Shown: positions 49,383 through 58,295, counted from the first letter of the stretch. The stretch: 64,000 nucleotides of DNA from Collinsella aerofaciens (GCF_005844325.1 NZ_SPFY01000008.1:1-64000); one strand, 5' to 3'. Notes: generated from the letters alone by a model not told the origin. Numbers and translations are program-made.

Positions 49383-50243
49383 TTACTTGATGTTGTACTT
49401 AGCCATGAGGGCGTCAACGGTACCGTCGTCGGTCAGGTCCTTGATGGCCTGGTTGATGTCGTCCTTGAGCTTGGTGTTGCCCTGGTTGATGGCGATGGCG
49501 TACTCCTCGCCGGTGCTGATCTGCTTAATGGTCTGACAGGTGTTGAACTGCTCGGCGGTCAGCTGGCTAGCAACGGAGCGGTTGGTGACTACGGCGTCGC
49601 CCTTATCGGACTGCAGGGCGCTGAAGCACTCGGTGGCGTCCTTGTAGGGGACAATCTTGGCCTTGGGGAAGTTCTCCTGGGCAAAGGACTCGGCGGTCGA
49701 GCCAGACTGGACGATGATGGTAGCGTCAGCGTTATTGAGCTTCTCGCTGTAGTTATCGGCCGTGATGTCGGTGTTATCGACCTTGGTCACGATAGCCTGA
49801 TCGTCCATGTAGTAGGAATCGGAGAAAGTGACTTCCTTCTCACGCTCGGGCGTGTCGGTGATAGCCGCGATGGAGACGTCATACTTGGCGCCCGAAGCGA
49901 CGCCCGGAACCAGCGTGTCAAAGTCGTTATTGACGTACTCGACATCCAGGCCCAGCTTGTCGCCGATGGCCTTGATGAGCTCAAGGTCAAAGCCCTGATA
50001 ATCGCCGTTGTCATCCTTGTACTCAAACGGAGCGTACTCGGCAGAGGTGCCGACGGTCAGCGTACCGTCCTTGACGAGCGCGTACTCCTTGGAGCCGTCG
50101 ACCTTCTCGACCTTAGCGTCGTCAGAGCTGCTAGAACCGGCATCAGAGCCAGAGGTGGCGTTGGACGAGCCGCAGCCCGTCAGAGCGAGGGCGAGCGCCA
50201 TAGCACCCGTGGCGGCAAATGCGCCAAGCTTCTTCAGCTTCAT
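49383..50243 (-). CDS. Amino-acid ABC transporter substrate-binding lipoprotein
   Basis: From ATG 50243 (AAGGAG upstream) the protein has 286 residues: a signal peptide ending in the lipobox LALTGC, a Ser/Asp-rich linker, and a family 3 solute-binding domain (YAPFEYKDDNGDYQGFDLEL, VAAITDTPEREKEVTFSDSY, VQSGSTAESFAQENF, YAIAINQGNTKL). It captures a polar amino acid outside the membrane. It is the first gene of the operon with permease and ATPase. Confidence 0.9.
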   Translation of the reverse strand: MKLKKLGAFAATGAMALALALTGCGSSNATSGSDAGSSSSDDAKVEKVDGSKEYALVKDGTLTVGTSAEYAPFEYKDDNGDYQGFDLELIKAIGDKLGLDVEYVNNDFDTLVPGVASGAKYDVSIAAITDTPEREKEVTFSDSYYMDDQAIVTKVDNTDITADNYSEKLNNADATIIVQSGSTAESFAQENFPKAKIVPYKDATECFSALQSDKGDAVVTNRSVASQLTAEQFNTCQTIKQISTGEEYAIAINQGNTKLKDDINQAIKDLTDDGTVDALMAKYNIK

Positions 50244-50391
50244 AATCAGTCTCCTTCCAATGACCCCATGTGATTCAGAGGTCTGCAAAAACTGAGGGTT
50301 ATTATGCACCCGCTTGGAAGAATCTGCGATTAGAAAACTGATTGAAACAAAACCCATAACGTGAATGGAGCACTCCACTTTATGGCAGCCA

Positions 50392-51258
50392 TTACTGCTG
50401 CAAGGACCTTAACAGTTTGATTTCAGCCGCATAACCTGCAAGTTCGTTCGGTGTCTCCAAAATGAATGGCAAGGCGCGCAAGCGGCCATTCGATACAATA
50501 TTCTGCATAACCTGCATACCGCCGCCAAACTCTTCACTACCCAGGTAGCCCTTGCCGATACACTCGTGGCGATCCTTATGGGCGCCGCAGGGGTTCTTGG
50601 AGTCATTGATATGCACGGCGCGCAGGCGCTCGATACCCACCACACGATCGAACTCGTCGAGCACACCGTCAAGATCGTGGACGATGTCATAGCCGGCATC
50701 ATTCACATGGCAGGTGTCCAGGCAAACGCCCAACTTGGCCGACAGCTCGGGGCGTTTGTCGGCAACGCCCTCGATGATGAGCGCCAGCTCCTCGAAGCTG
50801 CGGCCCACCTCGGTGCCCTTGCCGGCCATAGTCTCGAGCAGCACCGTCGTCTGCTGACCCTCAAACATCACCTGACACAGGGTGTCGACGATCATCTGAA
50901 TGCCGGCGTCGGAGCCCTGCCCCACATGCGCACCGGGATGGAAGTTGTAGTAGTTGCCGGGCAGCGCTTCCATGCGACGCAGGTCCTCTGCCATGGCCTC
51001 CAGGGCAAACTCGCGCGCCCGCTCTTTGGCCGAGCAGGGGTTATAGGTATACGGGGCATGAGCCACGAGCGGGCCAAAGTCGTTTTGCTCCATAAGCTCG
51101 CGCAGGGCCGCCACGTCATCCATGCCAAGGTCTTTCGCCTTGCCGCCGCGCGGGTTGCGCGTAAAGAATGCAAAGGTATTGGCGCCAATGGACAGCGCCG
51201 TCTCCCCCATTGCCCGATAGCCCTTCGTCGTCGAAAGATGACACCCGATCGTCAGCAT
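50392..51258 (-). CDS. nfo: Endonuclease IV (AP endonuclease)
   Basis: The 288-residue TIM-barrel nuclease incises DNA at abasic sites during base-excision repair. Zinc-site segments are present: [56 protein letters not shown] and FILETPNE, which supply the His, Glu and Asp ligands. The start [14 protein letters not shown] is typical. A palindromic repeat element lies 18 bp upstream of the start, and the gene is alone in its orientation block. Confidence 0.92.
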   Translation of the reverse strand: MLTIGCHLSTTKGYRAMGETALSIGANTFAFFTRNPRGGKAKDLGMDDVAALRELMEQNDFGPLVAHAPYTYNPCSAKERAREFALEAMAEDLRRMEALPGNYYNFHPGAHVGQGSDAGIQMIVDTLCQVMFEGQQTTVLLETMAGKGTEVGRSFEELALIIEGVADKRPELSAKLGVCLDTCHVNDAGYDIVHDLDGVLDEFDRVVGIERLRAVHINDSKNPCGAHKDRHECIGKGYLGSEEFGGGMQVMQNIVSNGRLRALPFILETPNELAGYAAEIKLLRSLQQ

Positions 51259-51275
51259 CTCCAGCTCCCCCTCAT

Positions 51276-51361
51276 CAGTTGCGGTGAAATAGTTCCTGTC
51301 GATGCCCTATTCTGCCGCAAACAGGAACTATTCCACCACAAGTTATAAAAGGGGCATCAGA
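51276..51361 (+). repeat. Long-stem hairpin repeat, copy A
   Basis: Arms at 51279-51298 and 51322-51341 pair over 20 positions with two mismatches, followed by TTATAAAAGGGGCATCAG. Copy B at 52463-52549 has the same arms, loop size and tail in the same orientation. The two copies bracket the Gfo/Idh gene. Confidence 0.75.
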
Positions 51362-51430
51362 GATGCGGGCCACCAAGCACTACAGCTACGGGCGCGGGCG
51401 TCATGATCCCTCACGCGTCAGCGCCAGGTC

Positions 51431-52450
51431 CTAGAGGGCTAGACGGATTGCATCGATGATGCGCGCACAGCGCTGTGTGGCGGCTAGGGGCATGACGGGA
51501 CTCTTGAGTTTCCCCGCCCGGATGAGCTGGGTCGCATGCCGGATTTCGCCGTAGAAATCATCGACCTCAAACGGGGCATTTATTTCGAACATTCGTCCGT
51601 CGGAGTACTTCACATGGGCGAGCTCGGGGCGATGGAGGCGCTCGATTTCCAACGAACCCCGCTCGCAGGCAATCGTTAAGCGGCTTTCATATGCTGCTTT
51701 GCCGTCGCACACCATATGAATGGGTATGCCGCCGACACTCATATGGATCTCATCGGCCCAATCCACGCGGCCGCCCGATACGTCACGCCAGCGAACTTCA
51801 CGAGACGAAACATCGCACGCGCCCGTAAGCAGATCCTCAAACCACCCGACTGCATAGCAGCCCATGTCATATAGACAGCCGCCCTGCAACGGATCAAGCA
51901 GATAGCCCGAAGGAGACTCGCCGTAATCGAGCTTTTGCACGCTTTCAATCGAGACAATACGGCCAAGCTCACCCGACGCAAGCAAGTCCTTCACGCGAGT
52001 GCGCATCGGGCAAAACCGATTCTTCATCGCCTCCATAAACAGCACGCCGCGCTCGCGAGAGGTGGAGGCAATCGAGAAAGCCTCTTCCTCGCTCAAAACG
52101 GCCGGCTTTTCGCACAGCACGGCCTTTCCAGCGCGCAGCGCGCGACAGGCCCAACGCGTATGCATGCCATGCGGAAGAGCCAAGTAGATTGCGTCGACAT
52201 CGGGATCGGCAATCAGCGCATCATAAGCCGCATCGCCGCTATCGTCAGCCGTGGCATAACTGCGCGCGGCGTCAATCGAAAACGCCCTGCAAAACTCCTC
52301 AACATGCGAAGGAGTGCGACCGGCGGCAGCCACAAGCCGTGCCCCGTCCACCTCCTTGAGCGACGATGCGAATCGATGCGAAATGTGTCCAGCGCCCAAA
52401 ACGCCCCAGCGAACATCACGCAAACCATCACATGAATCCCGATAGCCCAC
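51431..52450 (-). CDS. Gfo/Idh/MocA-family oxidoreductase
   Basis: The GTG at 52450 after AAGGGGG gives 340 residues. An N-terminal Rossmann domain (VRWGVLGAGHISHRFA) and the EKPAVL motif (CEKPAVLSEEEA) identify an NAD(P)-dependent sugar or inositol dehydrogenase-type enzyme; the second half has the usual beta-sheet domain (CLYDMGCYAVGWFEDL). The substrate is not evident. The gene is flanked by two copies of a hairpin repeat in the same orientation; the longer frame beginning inside copy B is not real. Confidence 0.8.
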   Translation of the reverse strand: MGYRDSCDGLRDVRWGVLGAGHISHRFASSLKEVDGARLVAAAGRTPSHVEEFCRAFSIDAARSYATADDSGDAAYDALIADPDVDAIYLALPHGMHTRWACRALRAGKAVLCEKPAVLSEEEAFSIASTSRERGVLFMEAMKNRFCPMRTRVKDLLASGELGRIVSIESVQKLDYGESPSGYLLDPLQGGCLYDMGCYAVGWFEDLLTGACDVSSREVRWRDVSGGRVDWADEIHMSVGGIPIHMVCDGKAAYESRLTIACERGSLEIERLHRPELAHVKYSDGRMFEINAPFEVDDFYGEIRHATQLIRAGKLKSPVMPLAATQRCARIIDAIRLAL

Positions 52451-52462
52451 GACAGCCCCCTT

Positions 52463-52549
52463 CAGTTGCGGTGGAATAGTTCCTGCTTGGCCCCTATTCT
52501 GCCGCAAACAGGAACTATTCCACCGCAAGTTATAAAAGGGGCATCAGGA
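52463..52549 (+). repeat. Long-stem hairpin repeat, copy B
   Basis: Perfect 20-bp arms at 52466-52485 (TTGCGGTGGAATAGTTCCTG) and 52509-52528 enclose a 23-base loop; the tail TTATAAAAGGGGCATCAG matches copy A. It overlaps the last bases of the aldo/keto reductase gene. Confidence 0.75.
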
Positions 52550-53734
52550 GCGCGTTTTGCAAAAGGCTTTAAGCGCGGCCGTTACGGGACCAGGTTGGAA
52601 ACGTCGGCGCACACCGTCGAGACGCTCGGGAATATCAATGTGCTGCGGGCAGTGTCGTGCGCATTTACCGCACTTGACGCAATTGCTCACCAGCTTGGGC
52701 TCGCTTGTGCGCACCGCGCTCGCCGTAAAGTATTGAGACAGCCCCGTAAACCAACTATGCGCGTAGCTCGCGTTGTAGGCGCCAAAGCAACCGGGAATAT
52801 TGATGCCCTTGGGGCACGGCATGCAGTAGCCGCACCCCGTACAGGGCACGCGATTCGATTTCTCAAACTCTCCCAGCACACGTGCGATGGTATCGAGCTG
52901 CTCTGTCGTCATCGAATCCGGCAGTGCGCGATCCGCCAATGCCGCGTTCTCGTCCACCTGCGCGGTATCGGTCATGCCCGAAAGCAGCATCGTGACTTGA
53001 GGATGGTTCCACACCCACGAAAGGCCCCAAGCAGCCGGCGTCTTCAGGTACGGATCGCGTACGTCATCGAGCACGGCGCGGGCCCGCGGAGGCAGCTTGC
53101 CCGCCAGGCGTCCACCCAAAAGCGGTTCCATCACAAACACCGCGAGCCCGCGCTCGGCGGCTGCCATGAGTCCCGCCGTTCCCGCTTGGTAGCGCTCTCC
53201 GGCATAGTTGTACTGGATCTGGCAAAAATCCCAGTCATACGCGTCAAGCATCATGAGGAAATCCGCCGCACCGCCGTGGTACGAAAAACCTATCTGGCGA
53301 ATACGCCCCGCAGCCTTTTGGTGCGCAATCCAGTCCTCGATACCCAAAGCTGCCACGCGCTCCCACTGCGCAGGCGAGGTGATGTTGTGCATGAGGTAGT
53401 AGTCGATATGGTCAGTCCGCAAACGGCGCAGCTGCTCGTCAAAAAAGCGGTCGAAATCCTCCGCACATTTGCACGAAGCGTGCGGCAACTTGGTCGCGAG
53501 CAAAATCTGGTCACGCAGACCCAGGCGCTCAAGCGAAGCTCCCACACAAGCTTCGTTACCGGGGTAGAGATAGGCCGTGTCCAGATAGGTTATCCCTTGC
53601 TCCACCGCACGGGAGATGATGGCATCGGCCGTCTTCGCATCGGGATGTCCCGGCGCACCGGGAAACCTCATGCAGCCCAGACCCAGAGCGGATATTCGGT
53701 TACCACTTTTGGGGTCAACACGGTATTGCACGGC
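52544..53734 (-). CDS. Aldo/keto reductase with C-terminal ferredoxin-like domain
   Basis: The GTG at 53734, after GGGAGG, gives 396 residues starting MQYRVDPKSGNRISALGLG, the usual start of this subfamily. The AKR barrel has the active-site Tyr/Lys/His region (YLDTAYLYPGNE, LATKLPH, DYYLMHNI). The C-terminus carries cysteine clusters CTGCGYCMPCPKGINIP and CVKCGKCARHCPQHIDIP for two [4Fe-4S] clusters. It probably reduces a carbonyl with electrons from ferredoxin or NAD(P)H; the substrate is unknown. Confidence 0.88.
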   Translation of the reverse strand, partial: AVQYRVDPKSGNRISALGLGCMRFPGAPGHPDAKTADAIISRAVEQGITYLDTAYLYPGNEACVGASLERLGLRDQILLATKLPHASCKCAEDFDRFFDEQLRRLRTDHIDYYLMHNITSPAQWERVAALGIEDWIAHQKAAGRIRQIGFSYHGGAADFLMMLDAYDWDFCQIQYNYAGERYQAGTAGLMAAAERGLAVFVMEPLLGGRLAGKLPPRARAVLDDVRDPYLKTPAAWGLSWVWNHPQVTMLLSGMTDTAQVDENAALADRALPDSMTTEQLDTIARVLGEFEKSNRVPCTGCGYCMPCPKGINIPGCFGAYNASYAHSWFTGLSQYFTASAVRTSEPKLVSNCVKCGKCARHCPQHIDIPERLDGVRRRFQPGPVTAALKAFCKTRS

Positions 53735-53894
53735 CCCTCCCTTCGCCATCAGCGCCCCGGCAAGGCGAAACACAATGGTCACGCAGCCGAAACATCGTGG
53801 AATCGCAATCGAGAATGTATCGTAACGTAGCAGAAATCGAGCCGTCACGACACCGCTTTAACATCAGCAAAAAGCCCGATGAAAGGAAGCGACC

Positions 53895-54089
53895 GTGACC
53901 ACACGTGAGGACGCCTACCCCTACCCCGGCGAGCAGTACATCCTCTCGGTCGACCGCTATCAGATCGAGGTCATGGACCATCTGGACGAGCTTCCCGCCA
54001 CAGGCGCCGTCATCTTCTGCACCTTCCCCAAGGTGCGCGATGGCGTTGGATATCCCGCACGCGTTTTCGCGGTCTGCCCCGCAGCGTAA
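53895..54089 (+). CDS. Small hypothetical protein
   Basis: The GTG at 53895 has AAAGGA upstream and gives 64 residues: TREDAYPYPGEQYILSVDRY, then a helix and ATGAVIFCTFPKVRDGVGYP. It looks like a compact alpha/beta protein with no membrane segment. No family was recognised. It precedes the ketopantoate-reductase-like gene by 117 bp with a hairpin between them. Confidence 0.5.
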   Translation: MTTREDAYPYPGEQYILSVDRYQIEVMDHLDELPATGAVIFCTFPKVRDGVGYPARVFAVCPAA

Positions 54090-54162
54090 GCTCCACGCGT
54101 CCATTCATTTAAAAATCGCCACCCTGCATGCACAAGGTGCGCTGGCGGCATACAATCCATCA

Positions 54163-54187
54163 GGCGCCCCTTACGCGGGCACCTTTT
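54163..54187 (+). terminator. Hairpin directly before the panE-like gene
   Basis: GGCGCCC and GGGCACC (one mismatch) enclose CTTACGC and are followed by TTTTAT, which runs into the ribosome site GGGGAG of the next gene. Confidence 0.5.
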
Positions 54188-54206
54188 ATATGGGGAGATA
54201 ATTCAC

Positions 54207-55121
54207 ATGCAGATCAACAAGGTCACCTTTATCGGCAAGGGCGGCGTCGGGCTACTCTACGGCAGTATGATCGCCCAGGCACTCGGTAACGACGCCGTCG
54301 AATACGTTATGGATGACGCCCGTTTTGAGCGTCACGCGGGCGATGCGCTCACCGTCAATGGCAAGCCCTGTGCGCTCAAGTCCGTCCGCGCCAGCGAGGC
54401 AACGCCCGCCGATCTGGTCATTCTCACGGTCAAGACGACTGGACTCAACCAAGCACTCAAGACTATGGAGCGCGTCGTGGGACCCAATACGCTCATCGCC
54501 TCGCTGTGTAACGGCATTACGAGCGAGCAGAAGATTGCCGAGCGCTTTGGCTGGGAGCATACCGTTCTTGGTATTTGCCAGGGCATGGACGCCGTGTTCC
54601 TCAACGGAGAGCTCACCTTTACCAATGCGGGCGAAATCCGCTTTGGCGCGGCGGCCGGCACTGAGCTCGCAACCGTCACCGCCATCGACGAGCTCTACAC
54701 GCGCTGCGGCATCGCCCATACCGTCGAGAGCGACGTTACGCACCGCATGTGGGCCAAACTCATGCTCAACGACGGCATCAACCAGACGTGCATGGCCTAC
54801 GGCGGGACCTACGGAAGCGCCACGGAGCCGGGCTCCGAGCAGCGTCGCTGCTTTGTTTCTGCCATGCGCGAAACGCTTGCGGTCGCCAACGCCGAGGGCA
54901 TTGAGCTGACCGAGGCAGACCTGACGCAGATGGTGCACCTCATCGAGGGAATCGACCCCGCCGGTATGCCCTCAATGGCGCAGGACCGCATCGCACAACG
55001 AAAAACCGAAGTCGAGGAGTTCGCGGGCACCATTTGCCGCCTGGCCGTCAAACACGATATCCAAGCGCCGCAAAACGATTGGCTCTATCAGCGCATCCGC
55101 GATATCGAGAAAAGCTGGTAG
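54207..55121 (+). CDS. Ketopantoate reductase-family (ApbA/PanE) protein
   Basis: The 304-residue protein has the NADP site VTFIGKGGVGLLYGSMIAQ at the N-terminus, the VILTVKTTGL segment, NGITSEQ, and the C-terminal helical domain with MWAKLMLNDGINQTCM, where Lys and Asn match the PanE active site. The first motif is GxGGxG, as in PanE. PanE makes pantoate for CoA synthesis, but many paralogues act on other ketoacids, so the symbol is withheld. GGGGAG precedes the ATG. Confidence 0.75.
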   Translation: MQINKVTFIGKGGVGLLYGSMIAQALGNDAVEYVMDDARFERHAGDALTVNGKPCALKSVRASEATPADLVILTVKTTGLNQALKTMERVVGPNTLIASLCNGITSEQKIAERFGWEHTVLGICQGMDAVFLNGELTFTNAGEIRFGAAAGTELATVTAIDELYTRCGIAHTVESDVTHRMWAKLMLNDGINQTCMAYGGTYGSATEPGSEQRRCFVSAMRETLAVANAEGIELTEADLTQMVHLIEGIDPAGMPSMAQDRIAQRKTEVEEFAGTICRLAVKHDIQAPQNDWLYQRIRDIEKSW

Positions 55122-55154
55122 CGCCCGGCTCACCACGTCAACAGGCTCAACAGC

Positions 55155-55192
55155 AAAGCCGCCACAAGGAGCACTCCCCTTACGGCGGCTTT
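55155..55192 (+). terminator. Intrinsic terminator after the panE-like gene
   Basis: AAAGCCGCC and GGCGGCTTT enclose a second small stem AAGGAG-CACT-CCCCTT. It lies 33 bp after the stop and may also serve the convergent small membrane gene. Confidence 0.6.
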
Positions 55193-55229
55193 CATCTTCA
55201 TCTATAACCAGTAGTCGATGTCCCGACGG

Positions 55230-55436
55230 TTAGAGCTGCGACTCCGACGCCTGGTCCTCATCGTCGCGACAAAGGGCTACACCCGCACTTCCCAGCAGTG
55301 CGGCCGCGATCAACGCACTGACCACGATAGAGGCAGCCCCACAAGACCCCTGCATGCCCACAACGAGCGCGGCCGTAGGACCAAGGCAGCCAAGCACCAA
55401 TGCGACGGCGGCAATAGCAATATCTCGAGCGTTCAC
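55230..55436 (-). CDS. Small two-helix membrane protein
   Basis: The GTG at 55436, ten bases after GGAGG, gives 68 residues with two hydrophobic helices (IAIAAVALVLGCLGPTAALV and IVVSALIAAALLGSAGVAL) and a short acidic tail. It is likely an inner-membrane hairpin. No family was recognised. Confidence 0.5.
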   Translation of the reverse strand: MNARDIAIAAVALVLGCLGPTAALVVGMQGSCGAASIVVSALIAAALLGSAGVALCRDDEDQASESQL

Positions 55437-55551
55437 AAGACCACTTCCTCCACGAGAAAGACCTTATTTCTCATGAACTAGTGTGCCCCGCGCCCATATG
55501 CGCGGCGTACTGCCACGGTAAGCGCTCTGTTAACTCAAACGCATACATAGA

Positions 55552-55595
55552 ACGGGCGTCCTTACGTTGCCCTAAAGCTCGGTAAAGACGCCCGT
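55552..55595 (-). terminator. Terminator of the secreted-protein gene
   Basis: ACGGGCGTC and GACGCCCGT pair, with further pairing of CTTAC and GTAAA inside, about 28 bp after the stop of the secreted protein on the minus strand. The loop is long and the U-tract poor, so it is a moderate candidate. Confidence 0.5.
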
Positions 55596-55622
55596 CCGTC
55601 AAATATCCGTGATGCAGAAAAA

Positions 55623-56399
55623 TTACCAGCCAGTGTAGTAATCGGTTGTTCCGGCAGCGCAGCCGGAGTCATAGACCTTGCACTCGCCCTTGGACCCGGT
55701 AAACGTGGAGCCCTGGGCCTTATCGCCCGCGGCAACGACGTAGTAGCCATCGGAATCGCGCCAAAAGCCCTCGGCGTCCTGCGTCCATTCGCCCGTGCGG
55801 TGGTGATACAACACGTTGCTGCTGTAATAAGTCTCGCGGCGGCCGTTATAGTTATTGACGCCGCTCGAGCGCGTCAGGCCCGAGCCGTTCGCGTAATACG
55901 CAGCAGACGCGTAAGACGAGCCGGAGCCGGCGTTGTAATACGAAGCCTGAACGGCCTCAGCGGCCTCGGCTTCGGCTGCGGCAGCCTCGAGCGCCTCGCG
56001 CTTGGCATCCTCGAGCGCGGAGCGAAGCTCGTCGAGCTCGGTCGACTTGGCGTCGACCTCCCCCATCGTCAACAGGCTACTCGCGCCGTCGATGCAGCCC
56101 TGCAACACAGCGCGCTCGTCATCGGTAGCATAGTCGCCATACATATTCATAATGATCTGAGCGCGCATCTCCAGGGAATCGCGCTTCGCCCCCATCGAGG
56201 CGTTCCACTCCTGCATAGAGCCGTAACCGTCACCGCGGTAGTCGACGGGCTGCACCAGCGTCGCCTCGGACGGCGTAGATCCGACCGTATCGGATAGTGT
56301 TGCCGCGTGGGCATCAGTTGCGCCGACGCCCGCCAAAAGTGCCACGGTCAGAGCGGCGGAAAGGGCGGCGGCTTTCGGTTTTCGTGAATCGATCCTCAT
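55623..56399 (-). CDS. Secreted coiled-coil protein with C-terminal barrel-like domain
   Basis: The 258-residue protein has a signal peptide (AALSAALTVALLAGVGATDA then HAA), a helical region with a likely coiled coil at about 100-145 (KSTELDELRSALEDAKREAL, EAAAAEAEAAEA), a Tyr/Ser-rich linker, and a C-terminal part WTQDAEGFWRDSDGYYVVAA then GECKVYDSGCAAGTTDYYTGW split over the final 25 residues. The last part, with its cysteine pair and GTTDYYT ending, resembles RlpA-like double-psi barrels of cell-wall proteins. A cell-surface role in wall remodelling is plausible but unproven. Confidence 0.7.
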   Translation of the reverse strand: MRIDSRKPKAAALSAALTVALLAGVGATDAHAATLSDTVGSTPSEATLVQPVDYRGDGYGSMQEWNASMGAKRDSLEMRAQIIMNMYGDYATDDERAVLQGCIDGASSLLTMGEVDAKSTELDELRSALEDAKREALEAAAAEAEAAEAVQASYYNAGSGSSYASAAYYANGSGLTRSSGVNNYNGRRETYYSSNVLYHHRTGEWTQDAEGFWRDSDGYYVVAAGDKAQGSTFTGSKGECKVYDSGCAAGTTDYYTGW

Positions 56400-56711
56400 G
56401 TAGCTGGAAACCTCCGTAGTGTGTTTTTGCTGCGTTTAGGCTGCGTGTGATTCGATCGCGCTGCATAGTACCCCGAGCAAATCGCGACCTGCGGTTTTAC
56501 TCAAAAGGCGCACGTCAATTGCGTAAAACTCACATCCTCTCAACAGGAGTTTTCCACAACTCAAATGCATAAATCGTATCAAAAACCCTGTTTTTGCACC
56601 CTCTCTATGCAAAAAAGGCGCCTGTGCAACCATTGTTCGCACAGGCGCCTTGAGCAGGCATTTTATGCAGTTATACCTATCGAGTCGCAAGGGGTCCTTG
56701 CACAAGTCGCC
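56400..56711. other. Intergenic region with the metY terminator and leader of the secreted gene
   Basis: The 312-bp gap contains the metY terminator (56614-56650) and, at 56400-56600, the leader of the secreted-protein gene. A TACTAT-like -10 for that gene lies near 56466-56471 on the minus strand, but no good -35 box could be paired with it. No further gene is seen. Confidence 0.45.
56614..56650 (-). terminator. Intrinsic terminator of metY
   Basis: AAGGCGCCTGTGC and GCACAGGCGCCTT form a perfect 13-bp stem with an 11-base loop, followed on the minus strand by TTTTGC, 62 bp after the metY stop. Confidence 0.85.
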
Positions 56712-58022
56712 TTACTCGTCCAGCGCGACGAAGGCCTGCTTCAGATCCCAAATGATATCCTCGGCGTTCTCGGTACCGATGGAAAGACGGATCGTGGAGG
56801 GCGTGATGTTCTGCTCGGCGAGCTCCTCGGCAGAGAGCTGGGAGTGCGTGGTGGTAGCCGGGTGCACGACGAGCGACTTGACGTCGGCCACGTTGGCGAG
56901 CAGCGAGAACACCTGCAGATGATCGATGAACTTCCAAGCTGCCTCCTGGCCACCCTTAATCTCAAAGGTAAAGATCGAGGCACCGCCACGGGGGAAGTAC
57001 TTCTGATAGAGCTCGTGATCGGGGTGCTCAGGCAGGCTCGGGTGGTTCACCTTGGCGACGTGGCTGTCACCGGTCAGGAACTCAACGACCTTCTTGGTGT
57101 TCTCGACATGACGGTCAACGCGCAGCGACAGAGTCTCGGTGCCCTGGAGCAGGACCCAGGCGTTGAACGGGCTGATGCAGGCGCCCTCGTCACGCAGCAG
57201 GATAGCGCGGACATAGGTTGCGAAGGCAGCGGGACCGGCAGCCTCGGCAAACGAAACACCGTGGTAGGAGGGGTTGGGCTCAGCGATCTGGGCGTACTTT
57301 CCGCTCGCCTTCCAATCGAAGTTACCGCCGTCGACGATCACACCGCCCAGCGAGGTGCCGTGGCCGCCGATGAACTTGGTTGCAGAGTGGACGACGATGT
57401 TGGCACCATGCTCCAGCGGACGGAACAGATACGGGGTGCCGAAGGTGTTGTCGACAACAACCGGCAGACCGTGCTTCTTGGCGACCTCGGAGGTGGCGTC
57501 AATGTTGGGGATGTCGGAGTTGGGGTTGCCGAGCGTCTCAAGGTAAATGACCGTGGTGTTGTCCTTGATGGCACCCTCGACCTCTTCCAGGTTATGGGCA
57601 TCGACAAACGTGGTCTCGACACCAAACTGGGAGAGCGTATGCTCCAGCAGGTTGTAGGAACCACCGTAGATGGTCTTCTGAGCCACCACGTGGTCACCGG
57701 CCTGGGCAAGAGCCTGCAGGGTATAGGTGATAGCAGCAGCACCGGAGGCGACGGCAAGACCTGCCACGCCACCCTCGAGGGCGGCGATACGGTCCTCGAA
57801 GACGCCCTGGGTGGAGTTGGTCAGACGGCCGTAGATGTTACCGGCGTCGGCAAGACCAAAGCGGTCGGCGGCGTGTTGGGAGTTGCGGAACACATAGCTC
57901 GTGGTCTGGTAGATAGGCACGGCACGGGAGTCGGATGCAGGATCGGCGCTCTCCTGACCAACGTGCAGCTGCAGGGTATCGAAACCAAAGGTGTGCTCGG
58001 GGTTGTTGATGAACTGGCTCAT
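56712..58022 (-). CDS. metY: O-acetylhomoserine sulfhydrylase
   Basis: The 436-residue PLP enzyme of the Cys/Met metabolism family makes homocysteine from O-acetylhomoserine and sulfide. It begins FGFDTLQLHVGQESADP, has YGRLTNSTQ, the PLP-lysine motif VHSATKFIGGHG (Lys216) and the late LRLSIGTEN segment. Length of about 430 and the N-terminal motif favour MetY over cystathionine synthase (about 390). AAGGAGATCATC precedes the ATG. A 17-residue Cys/Met-containing leader peptide and a LysR regulator lie upstream. Confidence 0.9.
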   Translation of the reverse strand: MSQFINNPEHTFGFDTLQLHVGQESADPASDSRAVPIYQTTSYVFRNSQHAADRFGLADAGNIYGRLTNSTQGVFEDRIAALEGGVAGLAVASGAAAITYTLQALAQAGDHVVAQKTIYGGSYNLLEHTLSQFGVETTFVDAHNLEEVEGAIKDNTTVIYLETLGNPNSDIPNIDATSEVAKKHGLPVVVDNTFGTPYLFRPLEHGANIVVHSATKFIGGHGTSLGGVIVDGGNFDWKASGKYAQIAEPNPSYHGVSFAEAAGPAAFATYVRAILLRDEGACISPFNAWVLLQGTETLSLRVDRHVENTKKVVEFLTGDSHVAKVNHPSLPEHPDHELYQKYFPRGGASIFTFEIKGGQEAAWKFIDHLQVFSLLANVADVKSLVVHPATTTHSQLSAEELAEQNITPSTIRLSIGTENAEDIIWDLKQAFVALDE

Positions 58023-58083
58023 GATGATCTCCTTGATCGAACAAAAGTAATAAGAGTAAGAGAAGTGAGTCGCTGTCTCCTGA

Positions 58084-58137
58084 TCACGCCGACGGGCGCA
58101 AACAGGAGCCCGGCATTCGTCTTGGTAAGCAATTCAT
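58084..58137 (-). CDS. 17-residue leader peptide upstream of metY
   Basis: The frame begins at ATG 58137, seven bases after AAAGGAGG, and reads MNCLPRRMPGSCLRPSA before TGA. It contains two Cys and two Met in 17 residues and lies in the metY leader, 61 bp before metY. A strong ribosome site on such a short frame suggests a ribosome-mediated sensor of cysteine or methionine supply. No obvious terminator hairpin was found in the leader, so the mechanism may be translational. Confidence 0.55.
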   Translation of the reverse strand: MNCLPRRMPGSCLRPSA

Positions 58138-58205
58138 ATGCGGGCCTCCTTTCGCATCCCGGTTCCGTAGTTGGCTTAATTACCTACCGTCTTTGTGTGT
58201 TTTGA

Positions 58206-58234
58206 ATAGTACGAGCATTGTTTTCCTCGGTCAA
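58206..58234 (-). promoter_or_regulatory. Promoter of the metY transcript
   Basis: On the minus strand TTGACC (58229-58234) and TACTAT (58206-58211) are exactly 17 bp apart, about 70 bp before the leader peptide. Confidence 0.7.
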
Positions 58235-58253
58235 TCACTTTAAAGCGCTAACC

Positions 58254-58276
58254 TGTTATCGGTTTTATAGATAACA
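58254..58276. promoter_or_regulatory. LysR-type operator between metY and the regulator
   Basis: TGTTATC-N9-GATAACA is a perfect 7-bp inverted repeat of the T-N11-A type, 19 bp before the LysR gene and upstream of the metY promoter, the classic place for activator and autoregulator binding. Confidence 0.6.
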
Positions 58277-58295
58277 CTCGAAAGGACGGGCGCCG

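Noticed and set aside
58023-58250. SAM riboswitch or T-box in the metY leader
   Set aside because: The conserved cores of these elements were looked for and not found; the leader instead holds a short peptide frame.
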